From Lacticaseibacillus thailandensis DSM 22698 = JCM 13996 (GTDB lineage Bacteria; Bacillota; Bacilli; Lactobacillales; Lactobacillaceae): DNA of 64,000 bases. The notes under the pieces are model-generated. The model was not told the origin of the DNA. It searched no databases and was given only the letters and a program-made list of their open reading frames with translations. Below are positions 7,655 through 18,124 of the stretch, piece after piece (the first letter of the stretch is position 1; the number at the start of each line of letters is the position of its first letter). The stretch lies in assembly GCF_001312865.1 (NCBI RefSeq), contig NZ_BBER01000005.1, forward strand, positions 1-64,000, written 5' to 3'. The position numbers were made by a program, and so were the translations under genes.

Positions 7655-8326
7655 ATGACGCGCTTTACTTATTTTGCTCAACCCATTGAAAACATCGCCA
7701 CCAAGCGGGTGATTCTCTATGAATTATTGTTGCGTGAGTGGGACGAAAAACGTTCCGCGTGGCGAGTTCCGTCCAGCTTTGAATTACCTCCCAGCCAGGT
7801 GGTGCAACTACTCGCGGAGGCCGTGAAGGAGCTTGATAACCACCACGTTTCGATTAACCTGACGCGGGCGCAGTTTGCCGATGAAAACATGATGCACCAG
7901 TTGACCAACTTTGTGCGCCAATACTTGTCACCACGGCAACTTACCGTTGAGCTCGTGGAGTGTCCCGATTTGGAGGTGCTCAAACGGCTGAGCGCGGGCT
8001 ACCGCAGTGCCGGCGTCCTGTTGGCCATTGATGATGTGGGGTCGGACAACCAGTTTAAGCAGGTGCAGCACCTGCTGCCGTACGTCAATACGATCAAGTT
8101 TGCCCTCCAGAACATGCGGAAGCGGGGTGAGCAGCCATCTCCCGAGTGCATCGCCGCCCTCAAGTTCTGGTTTGACCAGGCAGAGGAGCAGCAAATGCTG
8201 TTTACCTTTGAGGGTATCGAGACGCCTGCAGACGTGGCGTTAGCGCAACGCTTTCGCATTACTCGTGGCCAGGGATATTACTTTTCTCGGCCCCATGACC
8301 CCCAAGAGTTTCATGTGAGTGCTTAA
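7655..8326 (+). CDS. EAL-domain cyclic-di-GMP phosphodiesterase
   Basis: A single-domain EAL protein of about 223 residues from ATG 7655. The key residues of active EAL enzymes are present: Glu in YELLLR (residue 23), Asn in SINLT, Glu in VELVE, the Asp pair in AIDDVG, Lys in TIKFAL, Glu in FEGIET, and the closing QGYYFSRP. It should hydrolyse c-di-GMP to pGpG in the cytoplasm. The frame is open further upstream to 7430, but that extension overlaps the repeat arm and has no family homology; ATG 7634 is the other candidate start. There is no GGDEF domain, sensor domain or cyclase gene nearby. Confidence 0.85.
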   Translation: MTRFTYFAQPIENIATKRVILYELLLREWDEKRSAWRVPSSFELPPSQVVQLLAEAVKELDNHHVSINLTRAQFADENMMHQLTNFVRQYLSPRQLTVELVECPDLEVLKRLSAGYRSAGVLLAIDDVGSDNQFKQVQHLLPYVNTIKFALQNMRKRGEQPSPECIAALKFWFDQAEEQQMLFTFEGIETPADVALAQRFRITRGQGYYFSRPHDPQEFHVSA

Positions 8327-8343
8327 TCCAGTCCAGTGCACCA

Positions 8344-8384
8344 AAAGGCCGCAACTACCAGCGTTGGTAGTTGCGGCCTTTGTT
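8344..8384. terminator. Bidirectional terminator
   Basis: AAAGGCCGCAACTACCA (8344-8360) pairs perfectly with 8365-8381 around a 4-nt loop. It separates the convergent EAL gene and binding-protein gene. Confidence 0.9.
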
Positions 8385-8389
8385 ATGCA

Positions 8390-9358
8390 TCAATTACTGT
8401 TGTTGACCTTCTTAATGGTGATCTGTTTCTTGGTTACGCCCTGTTCATAGAAGAGGTTGGCAATTGACTGCTCCTCCTTAATTTCGGACTTCGTCACACT
8501 ACCCATGGCGTAGCTACGCCGGTTGACCATTTTGGCCACGATGGAACGCTTGAGCTTCAGGGCTTTGACCATGAGGGTGATGAGCTTGCTCTTGTGGTTG
8601 TTGGCCCACGTCATGTCCTGACCGAGGTACTTCACGACTAACTTGTTGACATCGGTGTGTTCTTGGGCGTAAGCACTGGAAATTAGGTAGTCCCGGTTGT
8701 TAACGTTCAGCTGTTGACCGTTGACCAGCATCCGGGCGCCATAGTTGATTTCCGCCTGGGCGGTGTACGGATCCCAGTTGGCCCAGGCGTCGATCTTACC
8801 CTTGGCAAAGGCGACGGAGGCCGCCGACTGCGACATATCCTTTAACTTCACGTCGCTCGTTGACAGGCCGGCTTTCTTAATGGCCTTGAGCACCATGTAC
8901 TGGGAGCTGGTGTTGGAGGTGTACGCAATCGTTTTGCCCTTGAGTTGCTTGAGGCTGGTGATACCGGAGTTTTTGCCCACCACGATGCCACTACCGTTAG
9001 CCTTGGAGGACCCCGCCGCAACGAGCGTGACCTTGTGGCCCTGGGAGATGGCGGAGACGGGTGGGGTATCACCCACCCGGGCGTAATCGATGGTGCCAGA
9101 ACTCATAGCTTCCATTTCCGCCGCCCCGTTTTGGAATTCCTTGAACACGATTTTGTAGCCCTTGGCCTTCATCTTGCGCTTGAAGTCACCGTGGATACGG
9201 GCCACGTCGACCGGGTCACCCGCCTGGTAGCCGATCGTAATGGTCTCAAGTGTGCCACTTTTACCGTCGCTCCGGGTGAGGTTCCAGCCCCAGAAAGCAA
9301 AGCCGACGACGAAAACTAGGAATATTGTCATTAAGGTGCGGTGCAAAATGCGTTTCAT
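8390..9358 (-). CDS. Sulfonate/taurine-type ABC substrate-binding protein (SsuA-like)
   Basis: A 322-residue extracytoplasmic binding protein of the nitrate/sulfonate/taurine (NMT1/SsuA) group. An uncleaved-looking N-terminal helix (TLMTIFLVFVVGFAFWGW) anchors it; there is no lipobox cysteine. Family motifs include ITIGYQAGDPVDVAR, IDYARVGDTPPV, LKGKTIAYTSNTSSQYM, and AFAKGKIDAWANWDPYTA. The frame is intact. No ATPase or permease gene is adjacent, so it depends on components elsewhere or is a remnant of a larger operon. Substrate is inferred from family only; aliphatic sulfonates or similar small acids are possible. Confidence 0.85.
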   Translation of the reverse strand: MKRILHRTLMTIFLVFVVGFAFWGWNLTRSDGKSGTLETITIGYQAGDPVDVARIHGDFKRKMKAKGYKIVFKEFQNGAAEMEAMSSGTIDYARVGDTPPVSAISQGHKVTLVAAGSSKANGSGIVVGKNSGITSLKQLKGKTIAYTSNTSSQYMVLKAIKKAGLSTSDVKLKDMSQSAASVAFAKGKIDAWANWDPYTAQAEINYGARMLVNGQQLNVNNRDYLISSAYAQEHTDVNKLVVKYLGQDMTWANNHKSKLITLMVKALKLKRSIVAKMVNRRSYAMGSVTKSEIKEEQSIANLFYEQGVTKKQITIKKVNNSN

Positions 9359-9467
9359 GTATTTACCTCATTTAGTGACCTGTGGACGAAGGTACGCCTT
9401 GCAGTCACGGTGTTACCAGTGACCACTATGTAGTGGCCTGCCCGTACTGATTACGGGCAAGCAGGGA

Positions 9468-11002
9468 CTATTTACCGACCGGTTGGCTAGCGGCCAGGGC
9501 TTCTAGCTGGCTGGCCAGCTTAGGCCGCATAATCTTGCCGGTAGGGTTCTTCGGGAAACTATCGACAAAGTAGATTTGGGTCGGCCGCTCAAACTTGGCC
9601 AGGTGGGCGGCGGTATATTCCTGAATGGCTTGCTGGTGCTGGGCGTGGACGGTGGGATCATCACTGCCATCATTGATGGCGGCGGCGACGGCTTGACCGT
9701 AGATCGCGTCTTTGACCCCCACAACAGCACAAGCCTTGACAAAGTTGAGGTCATACAGCGTGTTTTCGACCTTGGTCGGACTGACCTTCTCGCCGCCACG
9801 GTTAATGACGTACTTTGCGCGGCCTTCTAGCCACAGGTAACCATCAGCGTCAAAGTAGCCGAGGTCACCAGTCAGCAACCACCCGTGCATGAATTCATCG
9901 GGCTTGTGGTCCAGATAGTCGGTGATCACGTGGTCGCATGAATGACGATTTGGCCGTGCACTCCGGCTTTGGTGGTAAAGTGGTCACCTTCCACGATGGC
10001 GACGTCGGTTTTATACGGTTTACCGGCGGAGCCCATCTTGACCGCACCAATTGGGTTTAAGGTACACTGGCTAGTCGATTCGGTCATGCCGTAACCCTCA
10101 AGGATGGGCACGTGAAACTTGCTGACGAAGGCTTTATGCCGGTTGATGGTCAACATCGCGGAAGCGCAGCGGACAAACCGCAACTTGTGTTCCGGCCGGT
10201 ATGCCTTCAGGGCGTTTTCGTTTTGCAGGAGGATGGTGATGATGGTCGGGACGACGGACGTCCAGGTAACGTCGTTGTTCAGCACCTCCGGCCAGAACCG
10301 GCGAGCGGAGAACTTTGGCGCCACCACAATTCGGCCGTCAGATAGGAAGGTCGACAACATGATGACTTCCTGGGCGTTAATGTGGAACATCGGCATCACG
10401 ATCAGGACGGTATCGTCCCGGGTCATCTGGTGACTTTCCAGGTCGTTGTGGGCGGCTTTCCACATCATGTAGTGGTTCAAACCGACCCGCTTGGGCTTGC
10501 CCGTGGTACCCGAAGTGTTGAGGATCATGCCCAGCGTCTCGTCGGTTGGTGCAGCGTGACTGGCGGGCGTAGTGTGTTTGGTGTTGCGAATCAATACCAG
10601 GTCGGGGAACATCTTCAGCGTGGTCAGGTGCGTGGCGGCGGTGCCGGGCGCACCTTTGAACGCCGCAGCGCGCTCGGGGTTCAGCAGGACGGCGGCGTAT
10701 TGCGATTCTTCAAAGTCGTTGACCAGCTCAGCGTGGCCCGTGGTGGGGGCGACGGGGTGTGCAGTGGCGCCCATGTGCCAGAGTGCGTGGTTGATGGGAA
10801 CGTAGACGGGTGAGTTGTCAAGGCTCATAAAGACAACGTCGTCACGACCAACATTGGCGGCGCGCAGGGCGTCCGTGAGCACGTTGATGTCGTGCTGCAG
10901 GTCCCGGCCGGTAAACCAGGTATCACTGGCCTCGTCCTTGATGATGGCCCGGTCCAGGTTGGCCTGGAGGTGACTGGTAAGTTCGTCGGTTAATTTAGTC
11001 AT
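9468..11002 (-). pseudogene. AMP-forming acyl-CoA synthetase-like enzyme, one frameshift
   Basis: Adenylate-forming (ANL) superfamily. The N-terminal 358 residues contain the P-loop TSGTTGKPK, the A5 motif YGMTEST and the large adenylation domain. The C-terminal fragment (from 9929 down) has TGDLGYFDADGYLWLEGRAK, NRGGEKVSP and the catalytic-Lys motif NPTGKIMRP. The frame breaks near 9930, where one missing base (ACCA-CGTG) restores HAT-VITDYL and a 511-residue protein. Its start overlaps the stop of the upstream acyltransferase by 8 nt, so the two are co-translated. The natural substrate is unknown; a short acid activated for transfer by the neighbour is a reasonable guess. Confidence 0.8.
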
Positions 11003-12217
11003 TTGCAGTGGCCTCTTTTCTAAAGAGTTTGCGATAAGTTTGTTTTAGTGAGAAGTTCGGGCGGCCAATTAGGATTCCGAATGGTGGCACCTTGTAGCAG
11101 AAGTACGATAGGAGCCAAGTACTGCCGAGGGCAAAGATGTAGGCGAACGGAATCGCCGCAATCAGTTGCCAGTCGGTGAGGTTCAGGACGTCAAGGATGC
11201 CAATCAGTCCGGTTAGCGCTACCGATTGTAGCAGGTAGACCCCAAAACTGATCTTCGACGACAGGCTGACAAAGTTGCTGAACCACCGCCAGTGCGGCAG
11301 GGTGCGGCGCTTAGCATATTCCAGGGAGACCAGGAACGTGGTGATGACCATGAAGCTGGAGTAGACCCCGAGGTATGGCTGATGAATCAGTTCAACGTAG
11401 TGCCGGTCGAGCTTGAGGATAAACATGTTGAAGTAGAACAGGCCAAAGGTCCCGACGGCCAGCAACGCAGTGATGCTGTAAATCCACTTAGCACGACTTT
11501 GCAGAAACTCGACCACCTGTTTGTAGTGAATGGCCGTGATGGCGCCGCCGAGGAAGTAGATTGGTAGGAGCCGATAAAGTTGCCATAGTTAGCGAACATG
11601 TACGGCCAGCCGGCGTGGCTGATGTACGGAAAGACGTACTTGGCCCACGCCAGGAAGGCCAGCTGAATCCCGCCAGAAATGACGAGCAGGATGAGATGGT
11701 TGCGTAACGAGCCCAGCTTGTGGAGGAACCAGACCAGAATGGGAAAAATCAGGTACAGTTGGAACATAACTAATAGGTAGTACATGTAGAACTGGTCGGC
11801 GTGCAGGACCGCGTCGATCCACTGGTGGAACCACGAACTAGGCGTGATGGCGGCACCAGTGACCCAGGCGGTGTCGAGGAGGAAGACCCCGTTCCAGACC
11901 AGGTAGGGGATACCGGACCCTTTGTACCGCTTATACCAGAATTGTGGCCAGTTGCGGTTCTTATTGTAATGGCCCAAAAACAGCACCAACCCGCTGACGA
12001 ACATGAAGCCCATCCGGGTAAAGTGCAGAATTAAGTGGGTCCCCAGCATGATGTACCAGGGTCCCGATTGGGCGGTCATGGGCGTCGTGACCGTACTAGT
12101 TGCGTGGTTTGCTAGAACCCCAAAGATGAAAATGACGCGCATCAGGTCAACCTCATAGAGGTAGACCCGCTTCTTCTTTGGGGGCTGGCTTGCTGTTTGT
12201 GTTGTCGAATTCGCCAC
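10995..12217 (-). pseudogene. Membrane acyltransferase (acyltransferase_3 family), one frameshift
   Basis: Starts with GTG 12217 behind GGGAGG. The first part (to about 11570) has the hallmark opening YEVDLMRVIFIFGVLANHA and several membrane helices; the rest, in the next frame, continues with VVEFLQSRAKWIYSITALL, YAKRRTLPHWRWF and four more helices. One indel near 11565 restores about 407 residues and ten helices. Family members O-acylate surface sugars or lipids using acyl-CoA-like donors. Tight coupling with the acyl-activating enzyme downstream suggests one pathway: activation of an acid, then transfer to a cell-surface acceptor. The acceptor is not known. Confidence 0.75.
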
Positions 12218-12510
12218 CTAGAAAAACCTCCCGATAGTGCTGATATAGTGTGTGTACTGCTGCGTGCCGTCAGGTCAGCACGCCAGATAATTGTGTCAAC
12301 AGATATTAATTATATATTGTATTCTGAAAATGTGTCGAAATTTTGACCTCATTACGAAAAAAAAGGGCAGTGATACCCGGCTATCAGTATCCGCCGCTAA
12401 CGCTGTACCGATGGGTGTTAGCGCCACGGTTGACTGAGTCTGCACGAGCTTGTAAAATAAGAGTAGTAATTAAACGCATTATAACAAGTTATGGGGAAGG
12501 GGCGAGTAAC
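12218..12510. other. Divergent promoter region without a gene
   Basis: AT-rich around 12300-12335. It must contain promoters for the acyltransferase (-) and the metal ATPase (+). An open frame from 12343 into the ATPase exists, but lacks a ribosome site and family homology. Confidence 0.45.
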
Positions 12511-14339
12511 ATGCGCGTATTCCGTACCTATTGGCGTTTGTGGTTTGTTTTGGTGGTGGCCGTGGTGGCGGCCGTCGCCGAGTGGGGCTTGGGTCAGCCG
12601 TTGGTGGCGGCCACGGTCATCAACGTGGCGGGACTGGCGTTAGCGGCCCTGATGTTTTGGGACATGGTACAAACGCTACGTTCTGGGAAATTTGGCGTGG
12701 ACTTGTTGGCCATCACGGCCGTGGTGGCTACCGTGGCGGTTGGTGAGTACTGGGCGGCTCTGATCGTACTGCTCATGCTAACTGGTGGTGACGCGTTGGA
12801 GGACTACGCCGCGCACAAAGCGAACTCGGAGCTTCGTGAATTGCTCGCGCACACGCCGACCATGGCGCACCGGCAGGAAGCCGGCCAGTTAGTCGACGTG
12901 GCCGCGGCGGACGTCCGGGTGGACGACGTCATCGTTGTCCGTCCGGGAGAAGTGGTCCCGGTGGACGGATGTGTTGTCTCCGGCGAGTCACTAGTAGATG
13001 AGGCCAACATTACCGGTGAATCGCGCCCCGTAGCTAAGGCGGCGGGTTCCCCATTAATGTCGGAGACCGTCAACGGGGATGCTGCGTTGACGGTGACCGT
13101 AACCAAAACCGCGGCGGACAGTCAGTACCAAAGCATTGTGCGGTTAGTTCAGGATGCAGCCAGTCAGCAGGCCCCCTTTGTGCGGCTGGCCGACCGATAC
13201 GCGGTACCGTTTACGTTGCTGGCGTACTTGATCGCGGGGGTGGCCTGGTACGTGGCTGGGGACCGGTGCGCTTTGCCGAGGTGCTGGTGGTAGCGTCACC
13301 GTGCCCATTGATTCTGGCGGCACCAATCGCGCTGGTCTCAGGGATGAGTCGGACTAGCCGTGAAGGCATCATCGTCAAGTCCGGAGCGGCCTTGGAAAAA
13401 CTAGCGGCCGCCCGGACTGTGGCTTTTGATAAGACCGGGACGGTGACGCGTGGGGACCTGCGCGTGGTCAGCGTCGAGCCGGCCGTCACGGATGTGGATA
13501 AAGCGACGTTGCTGGCCTGGGCGGCTGCGGCCGAGCAGCACTCAGGGCATATCCTGGCGCGGGCGTTAGTGACCGCGGTGGCAGACCAGTCCTTGTTGCT
13601 GGCGACGGACGTGGCGGAAACGACGGGTCACGGGGTGACGGCGACCGTCGCGGGGCAAACCGTGGCGGTCGGCCAAGCCGCCTTTGTGCACGCGAGCAAC
13701 GTCAGTGACCAAACGGCCGTCTACGTGGCGGTGGATGGCCGCTACGTGGGTCGCATCCTCTTTGCGGATACCATTCGTGCCGAGTCCCCAGCCACAATGC
13801 GGCGCTTGCACGCGTTGGGTGTGCAGCACTTATTGATGATTTCTGGTGACCGGCAAGCTACGGCGGACGCCGTAGCGGATCAGGCTGGCATCGACACGGT
13901 ATACGCCGAGCAGCTACCAGCAGACAAAATTGCCGTGCTGAAGAACGTGCCTAAGGAGCAACACCCGGTCATCATGGTTGGTGATGGGGTGAACGATGCG
14001 CCGTCGCTCGCCGTGGCCGACGTCGGCATCGCGATGGGCGCACGTGGCGCCACGGCGGCCAGTGAGTCGGCAGACGTGGTGTTGCTACATGATGACCTGA
14101 GCCAGGTCGCCACTAGCATTCTGATTGCGCGGGATACGATGGTCATCGCCCGGCAGGCGGTGCTGATCGGAATTGGTATTTGTACAGCGCTGATGTTGGT
14201 GGCCAGTACCGGGGTGATTCCGGCGATTATTGGTGCAATGTTCCAGGAAGTGGTCGACACGGTCACCATCCTCTACGCGTTGCGAGCCCGTCACGGTCGG
14301 CGGACGGTCGATGCGCATGTGGTGGAGAAGCGAGCGTAG
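12511..14339 (+). pseudogene. Heavy-metal P1B-type ATPase, one frameshift
   Basis: ATG 12511 is behind GGGGCGAG. The product lacks an N-terminal HMA metal-binding domain and starts directly with membrane helices. Motifs in order: TGES (actuator), the ion-pore motif SPCPL, the phosphorylation site DKTGTVT, and the hinge GDGVNDAPSLAVADVGIAMG. The frame is lost near 13262 (GGGGA-CCGGTGCGC); one missing C restores VAGDPVRFAEVL and a 609-residue protein. It should export a divalent or soft metal across the membrane. The substrate is not determined; SPCPL differs from the CPC of copper pumps. No metalloregulator is next to it. Confidence 0.85.
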
Positions 14340-14363
14340 GTTTTGATGTGGTTGTTGCATTCA

Positions 14364-14393
14364 TGAACAACGGTTGTTCACGGTTTATGAACA
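14364..14393. promoter_or_regulatory. Overlapping TGAACA/TGTTCA inverted repeats
   Basis: TGAACAAC-G-GTTGTTCA (14364-14380) is a perfect palindrome, and its right half TGTTCA forms a second inverted repeat with TGAACA at 14388-14393. A fourth half-site TGTTCA is at 14470-14475. Three or four half-sites in 110 nt suggest a regulator-binding region in front of the small-RNA candidate. Confidence 0.45.
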
Positions 14394-14441
14394 GATGCTG
14401 ACAATAACGGCTAAAAGGTGGGTTTTTTTGTGCACAAACCG

Positions 14442-14588
14442 TTGCACTTTGCCTAAAAACGGGTCATAATGTTCATGGTTGATGTGTGTGAGCTGCTGCT
14501 GAGCGCCGGTTCGCACATGGGTGGGCAAAAACCTACATATAACGGCTCGTTCGCGATGTTGACGCGGCGGGCCGTTGTCATTTTTTTC
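14442..14588 (+). ncRNA. Candidate small RNA transcription unit
   Basis: TTGCAC (14442-14447), 17 nt, CATAAT (14465-14470) is a promoter-like pair. About 110 nt later, AACGGC/GCCGTT arms (14542-14578) are followed by TGTCATTTTTTT, a terminator-like end. No ORF with a ribosome site lies between. A small RNA of roughly 110 nt is inferred. The -35 matches consensus at only three positions, so this remains a candidate. Confidence 0.35.
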
Positions 14589-14593
14589 AGGAC

Positions 14594-14640
14594 AAAAAGT
14601 AGTGCGACAAACCGGAGGGCTTGCAGCACTACTTTTTTAT
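14594..14640 (+). terminator. Terminator
   Basis: AAAAAGTAGTGC pairs with GCACTACTTTTTT around an 18-nt loop, followed by T-rich sequence. It is the second terminator-like hairpin in this gap. The remaining stretch to 14833 holds no gene that I can support. Confidence 0.65.
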
Positions 14641-14833
14641 TTTCAATTAATACTAGGCCAGGTCACCGTGGTTTGAGCCGGGACCCATGGCCCGGGGTTA
14701 CCAACGGCACAATAAAGTTCGGTGCGGTTACCCGTTAATTGGCCGGACTGCTTTTCTTCATTTGCCGGGGGCTTTTCAAAAAAAACTTGTCGGTCATAAT
14801 CCAAGGCGAATCGAGTAGAACGGATTAAAGGCC

Positions 14834-15019
14834 TTATTTAACCATAAAATTGGCAATCAACGCCCCCACGAGGGCGCTGACGGCCGCCGCGATGATGGTG
14901 AGGACGATCTCTAGCCACCCGGAGTAGCCGAAATGCTCAAAGGTCATGTACGCGCCAAAGACGCCCAGAAAGGTGACGATACTCAAAATGGTGGAACGCT
15001 GCTGTTGCCGGGGTTGCAT
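14834..15019 (-). CDS. Small two-helix membrane protein
   Basis: About 61 residues from ATG 15019, which has GGAGG six bases upstream on the coding strand; an ATG at 15034 would lie before that site. A basic start (QPRQQQR) is followed by two hydrophobic helices (ILSIVTFLGVFGAYMTF and IVLTIIAAAVSALVGALIA). The pattern is common in uncharacterised short lactobacillal proteins and no function can be stated. Confidence 0.6.
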   Translation of the reverse strand: MQPRQQQRSTILSIVTFLGVFGAYMTFEHFGYSGWLEIVLTIIAAAVSALVGALIANFMVK

Positions 15020-15201
15020 GGTAGTCCTCCTCATTGGTTACGAGCTTCTACATCATACCCTCATTTTCACGGATGGGGCGGAGTACGTAAAGCGATTGCG
15101 TTGGGTATGGCGGTGATGTAAAACTAAGTCACAGGTGGAGATAATTGCACACGCTTTCACGTCACCACAAAATATGCTACAGTTTTCTCGAGGTGATGAC
15201 A

Positions 15202-16005
15202 TTGACAGTAGCAACCGCCCCACAGCGGGCAATTGATATCCTAGGTTTGGAACACGTCGTGAACACGCGGACCTACCACCATCTACGGACGACCAGTGGC
15301 CGGTACCTGCGGCCGCACAAAATTATTCGCGGTGGGCGGCTCACTGAGGCGACCACGCATGATGTGCAACAATTGGAGGCGTTAGACGTTACCGCGTGGT
15401 GGATCTACGCCTACCTAACGAGGCGGGTCAGAACCCCGACGTCAAGTTGTCGGGGGTGCAGTACGTTGCCGCCCCATTGTTTGTTGGCGACCTGAAAATG
15501 GAGTCGGATGCCTTGCGGGATTACGTGATCCACCATGAGGACGGGCCAGAGCACATTCGTCGCGGGTACCAGGACCTGGTGGCCAAGCCCGAATTGCAGG
15601 AATCGTTACGCCAATTTTTAGTCACGGCTGTCAACACGCCCGGTGCGGTGATGTTCCACTGTTCCGCCGGTAAGGACCGTACCGGTACCGCTGCGGCTTT
15701 GCTACTCGGTGCGCTCGGCGTTCCGCGGGACGTGATTCGCCGAGACTACTTGCTGTCCAACCACGAACAGGCGGCAGTCATTAACCAGACATTGGTGGCA
15801 TTTGCCAGATGGGGGCGACCCGGCGGATGCTGCAAGACATGCGGGACATGACCGGGGTTCGGTTGATTATCTCGACACGGCATTGGACTGGGTCGACCAG
15901 CATTACGGCAACGTGCGTAATTATGTGGGTGAGCTACTGGGTAACGGTGCGGCCGGCCTGGCCGCATTGGATCATGCTTACCTAGAAGATGAAGCCAATA
16001 ATTAA
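15202..16005 (+). pseudogene. Tyrosine-protein phosphatase (Tyr_phosphatase2), two frameshifts
   Basis: Start chosen at TTG 15202, preceded by the near-perfect site GAGGTGATG. Residues in frame 1 include GLEHVVNTRTYHHLRT and IIRGGRL; from about 15400 homology continues in another frame with VVDLRLPNEAGQNPD, GVQYVAAPLF, and the active-site loop HCSAGKDRTG (CX5R, about 15658-15687); after about 15815 a third frame supplies the C-terminal helix through DYLDTALDWVDQHYG. Restored length is about 267 residues. These enzymes dephosphorylate protein tyrosines or phosphoinositides and often act on capsule or cell-wall signalling. The catalytic Cys and Arg are intact in the given sequence. Confidence 0.75.
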
Positions 16006-16066
16006 ACGTTATTCAATCAAGCGGCGAATCACACCAATGAGGATGCGATGCGCCGCCCTTTTGCGT

Positions 16067-17852
16067 TCAGTCGACTTCACTTTGTGCGGCCACGTCGTCC
16101 AGCGAGTTACTGAAAAACTGCATGCGCTCCGCGTATGACGGGTGGTCATTGTGGGTGCGGATGGTCCGTTGCAACATGCGCAGGTGGTCGGTAATGATGC
16201 CGTCAGCGCCGATGAACAGCATTTGCTCCATACTGTCGGCGTCATTAACCGTCCAGGCCCAAACGGCTTGGTGGTGGTTATGCGCACCGTCTACGAAGCT
16301 ATCATCGAGGGTCGTTTCCTCTAGGGTGTAGGCGTTGGCGTCGGTTTGCTGCAGGACTAGGGCGTACGGCAGGATGAAACTGACGTAGAGGTGCGGAACC
16401 CGGCGCCGTAGCGTGGTCACCACGTGGTAATTCAGGGAGTGCACCCGGTCGTGGTGGGCGATGAGCGTATGGGCGTAGCGGTGGATAAAGCGGGTCAGCA
16501 TGCCACGACTGTCGTGGCTGGTTGTTTTGATTTCCACAATGAGCTTTTGCCCCCGAGCGTCGGCCGCCGCGAGGTAGCTGTCGAGACTGGCCAAATGGGC
16601 GTGGTGGCCGTGTTCGTGCACGACAATCCGCTGTAGTTGTTTCAGGGTGAGCTGCTTGGGTGTCTTGTTAATCCCAGCTAGTACGCAGATTTTCGTCGTG
16701 GAGAACGACAAACTGGTCGTCCTTAGTTTCGTGAACGTCGATCTCAATGTAATCGGGGTGTTCCCGCGCGGTACGCCGCATGGCGGGGATGGTGTTTTGG
16801 ACGCCATTGTTACCGTCGACCCCGCGGTGGGAGATGGTCAGCGGGTGGTCGGCCGCCGCTCCTTTGAGGTAGACCGCGTTGAAGGCTACCAAGCCCACTA
16901 GCGCTCCGGTGACGACCAGGCCCGCAGTCACCAGGGTGCCACGCCGGTAGTGCGGCTGGATACGGGGCAGAACGGGACGGGTAAGTGCGCGCGGTTCAAG
17001 CAGAAACAGCAAGCAAGCCGTGCTGCCCATCGCGCCCAAGATGACTTTGCCAACCACCATCAGGGTCATGGTGACAATAGCGGCGGGGTACGCAAACGCG
17101 TAGGAATCGCAGAGCTGTTGGATACCGATCCAGGCCTCCGACCACACATACGCGATGGCCCAGACGGTCACGCCGAGTAACGTGGCGCGGACAAAGTAGA
17201 ACCACCAGTGACCACGGGTAGCGCGCCAACTCTGGCGGGCGGCGGCACGCAGGTGCTGTTGGCCAAGAATGGCGAGTGGCAGGACGCGTAGCCAACGGAC
17301 GGCGAGGTAGGTCATGATTATGTACAGCAGGCCGACCAGTGCGGCTAGGGGCGGCCGTTCGAGCAGCCACGCAGTGATGAAAATCGGTACGCGAACTTTG
17401 GCCAGCAGGCTGGAACCGACGATCAGGCCCGCAGCGGGGATGACAATCAGGCAGTAGGGGGCAAAGAAAAAGAGTGAGGTCCAGCGCAAATGGCGCAGGC
17501 TCCCCCAAACGCTTTGCCATAATCCCCGCCAGCCGTGGCCATCGTGCCGGTGGATGCGGTCGACGCCGATCAGGAGCACGGCAAACTGCAGGTAGATCAA
17601 TACCAGAACGCTGATACCAATTGCCAGTAACCCCACGGTGACGGCCGGATGTTGCAGGGCCACCTGTGGGGCGTTGGTCAACGTCAGGTAGGGCACGCCC
17701 CCAGTGACTAGTACTGCCCGGGTGAGCCACCGCAAGATGGGGATGACGAGCAGGCTGAGGAGGACCCCTACCATGTTGATCAGCACGAAGTAACTGACCC
17801 AGTGCGCCCAGAATTCGCGGAGGACGGCCGTAATGTAACGCCAAGAATGCAT
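16067..17852 (-). pseudogene. Membrane-anchored glycerophosphodiester phosphodiesterase, one frameshift
   Basis: Start at ATG 17852, since GGGAG is seven bases upstream; an ATG at 17867 would overlap that site. The first 330 residues form a membrane module of about eight helices (GPDPase_memb type). The catalytic GDPD barrel follows: SHRGVDGNNGVQNT, EIDVHETKDDQFVVLHDENL, then after a frame break near 16680 LAGINKTPKQLTLKQL, KLIVEIKT, WTVNDADSMEQML and GADGIITD. Metal-binding Glu/Asp and both catalytic His are visible. It likely hydrolyses glycerophosphodiesters or lipoteichoic-acid-derived material at the membrane. It is a single gene with a terminator on each side. Confidence 0.8.
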
Positions 17853-17997
17853 ATGTATATCTCCCATCTTGAATACCTAACTATTCTAGCATTGATAACG
17901 ACGGTTATGGCCTTGGCGATGCAACGCGCTGTCTCCGGTCTGTCACGGGGCTGGGAATAGCCACCGGTGTCGGGCGGCAAGTAATGGTCTTGGCGTC

Positions 17998-18033
17998 AAA
18001 AAAAAGCCACGAAGATGCTGTCTTCGTGGTTTT
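17998..18033. terminator. Terminator hairpin
   Basis: AAAAAAGCCACGAAGA pairs with TCTTCGTGG followed by TTTTT; the A tract makes it usable in both directions. It lies downstream of padC (- strand). Confidence 0.75.
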
Positions 18034-18124
18034 TCCCTGCTGATGTGGGTGTTAACCGGTGTTGTACTCTGCTCCCACTGGGGGATGGTCTTGGGGTCGC
18101 AACTGGGGCGCCACTCACAACGGA

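Noticed and set aside
8945-9319. Long antisense frames over the ssuA-like gene and over the acyl-CoA synthetase (10112-10813)
   Set aside because: Shadows of GC-rich genes; the sense strand carries all family motifs.
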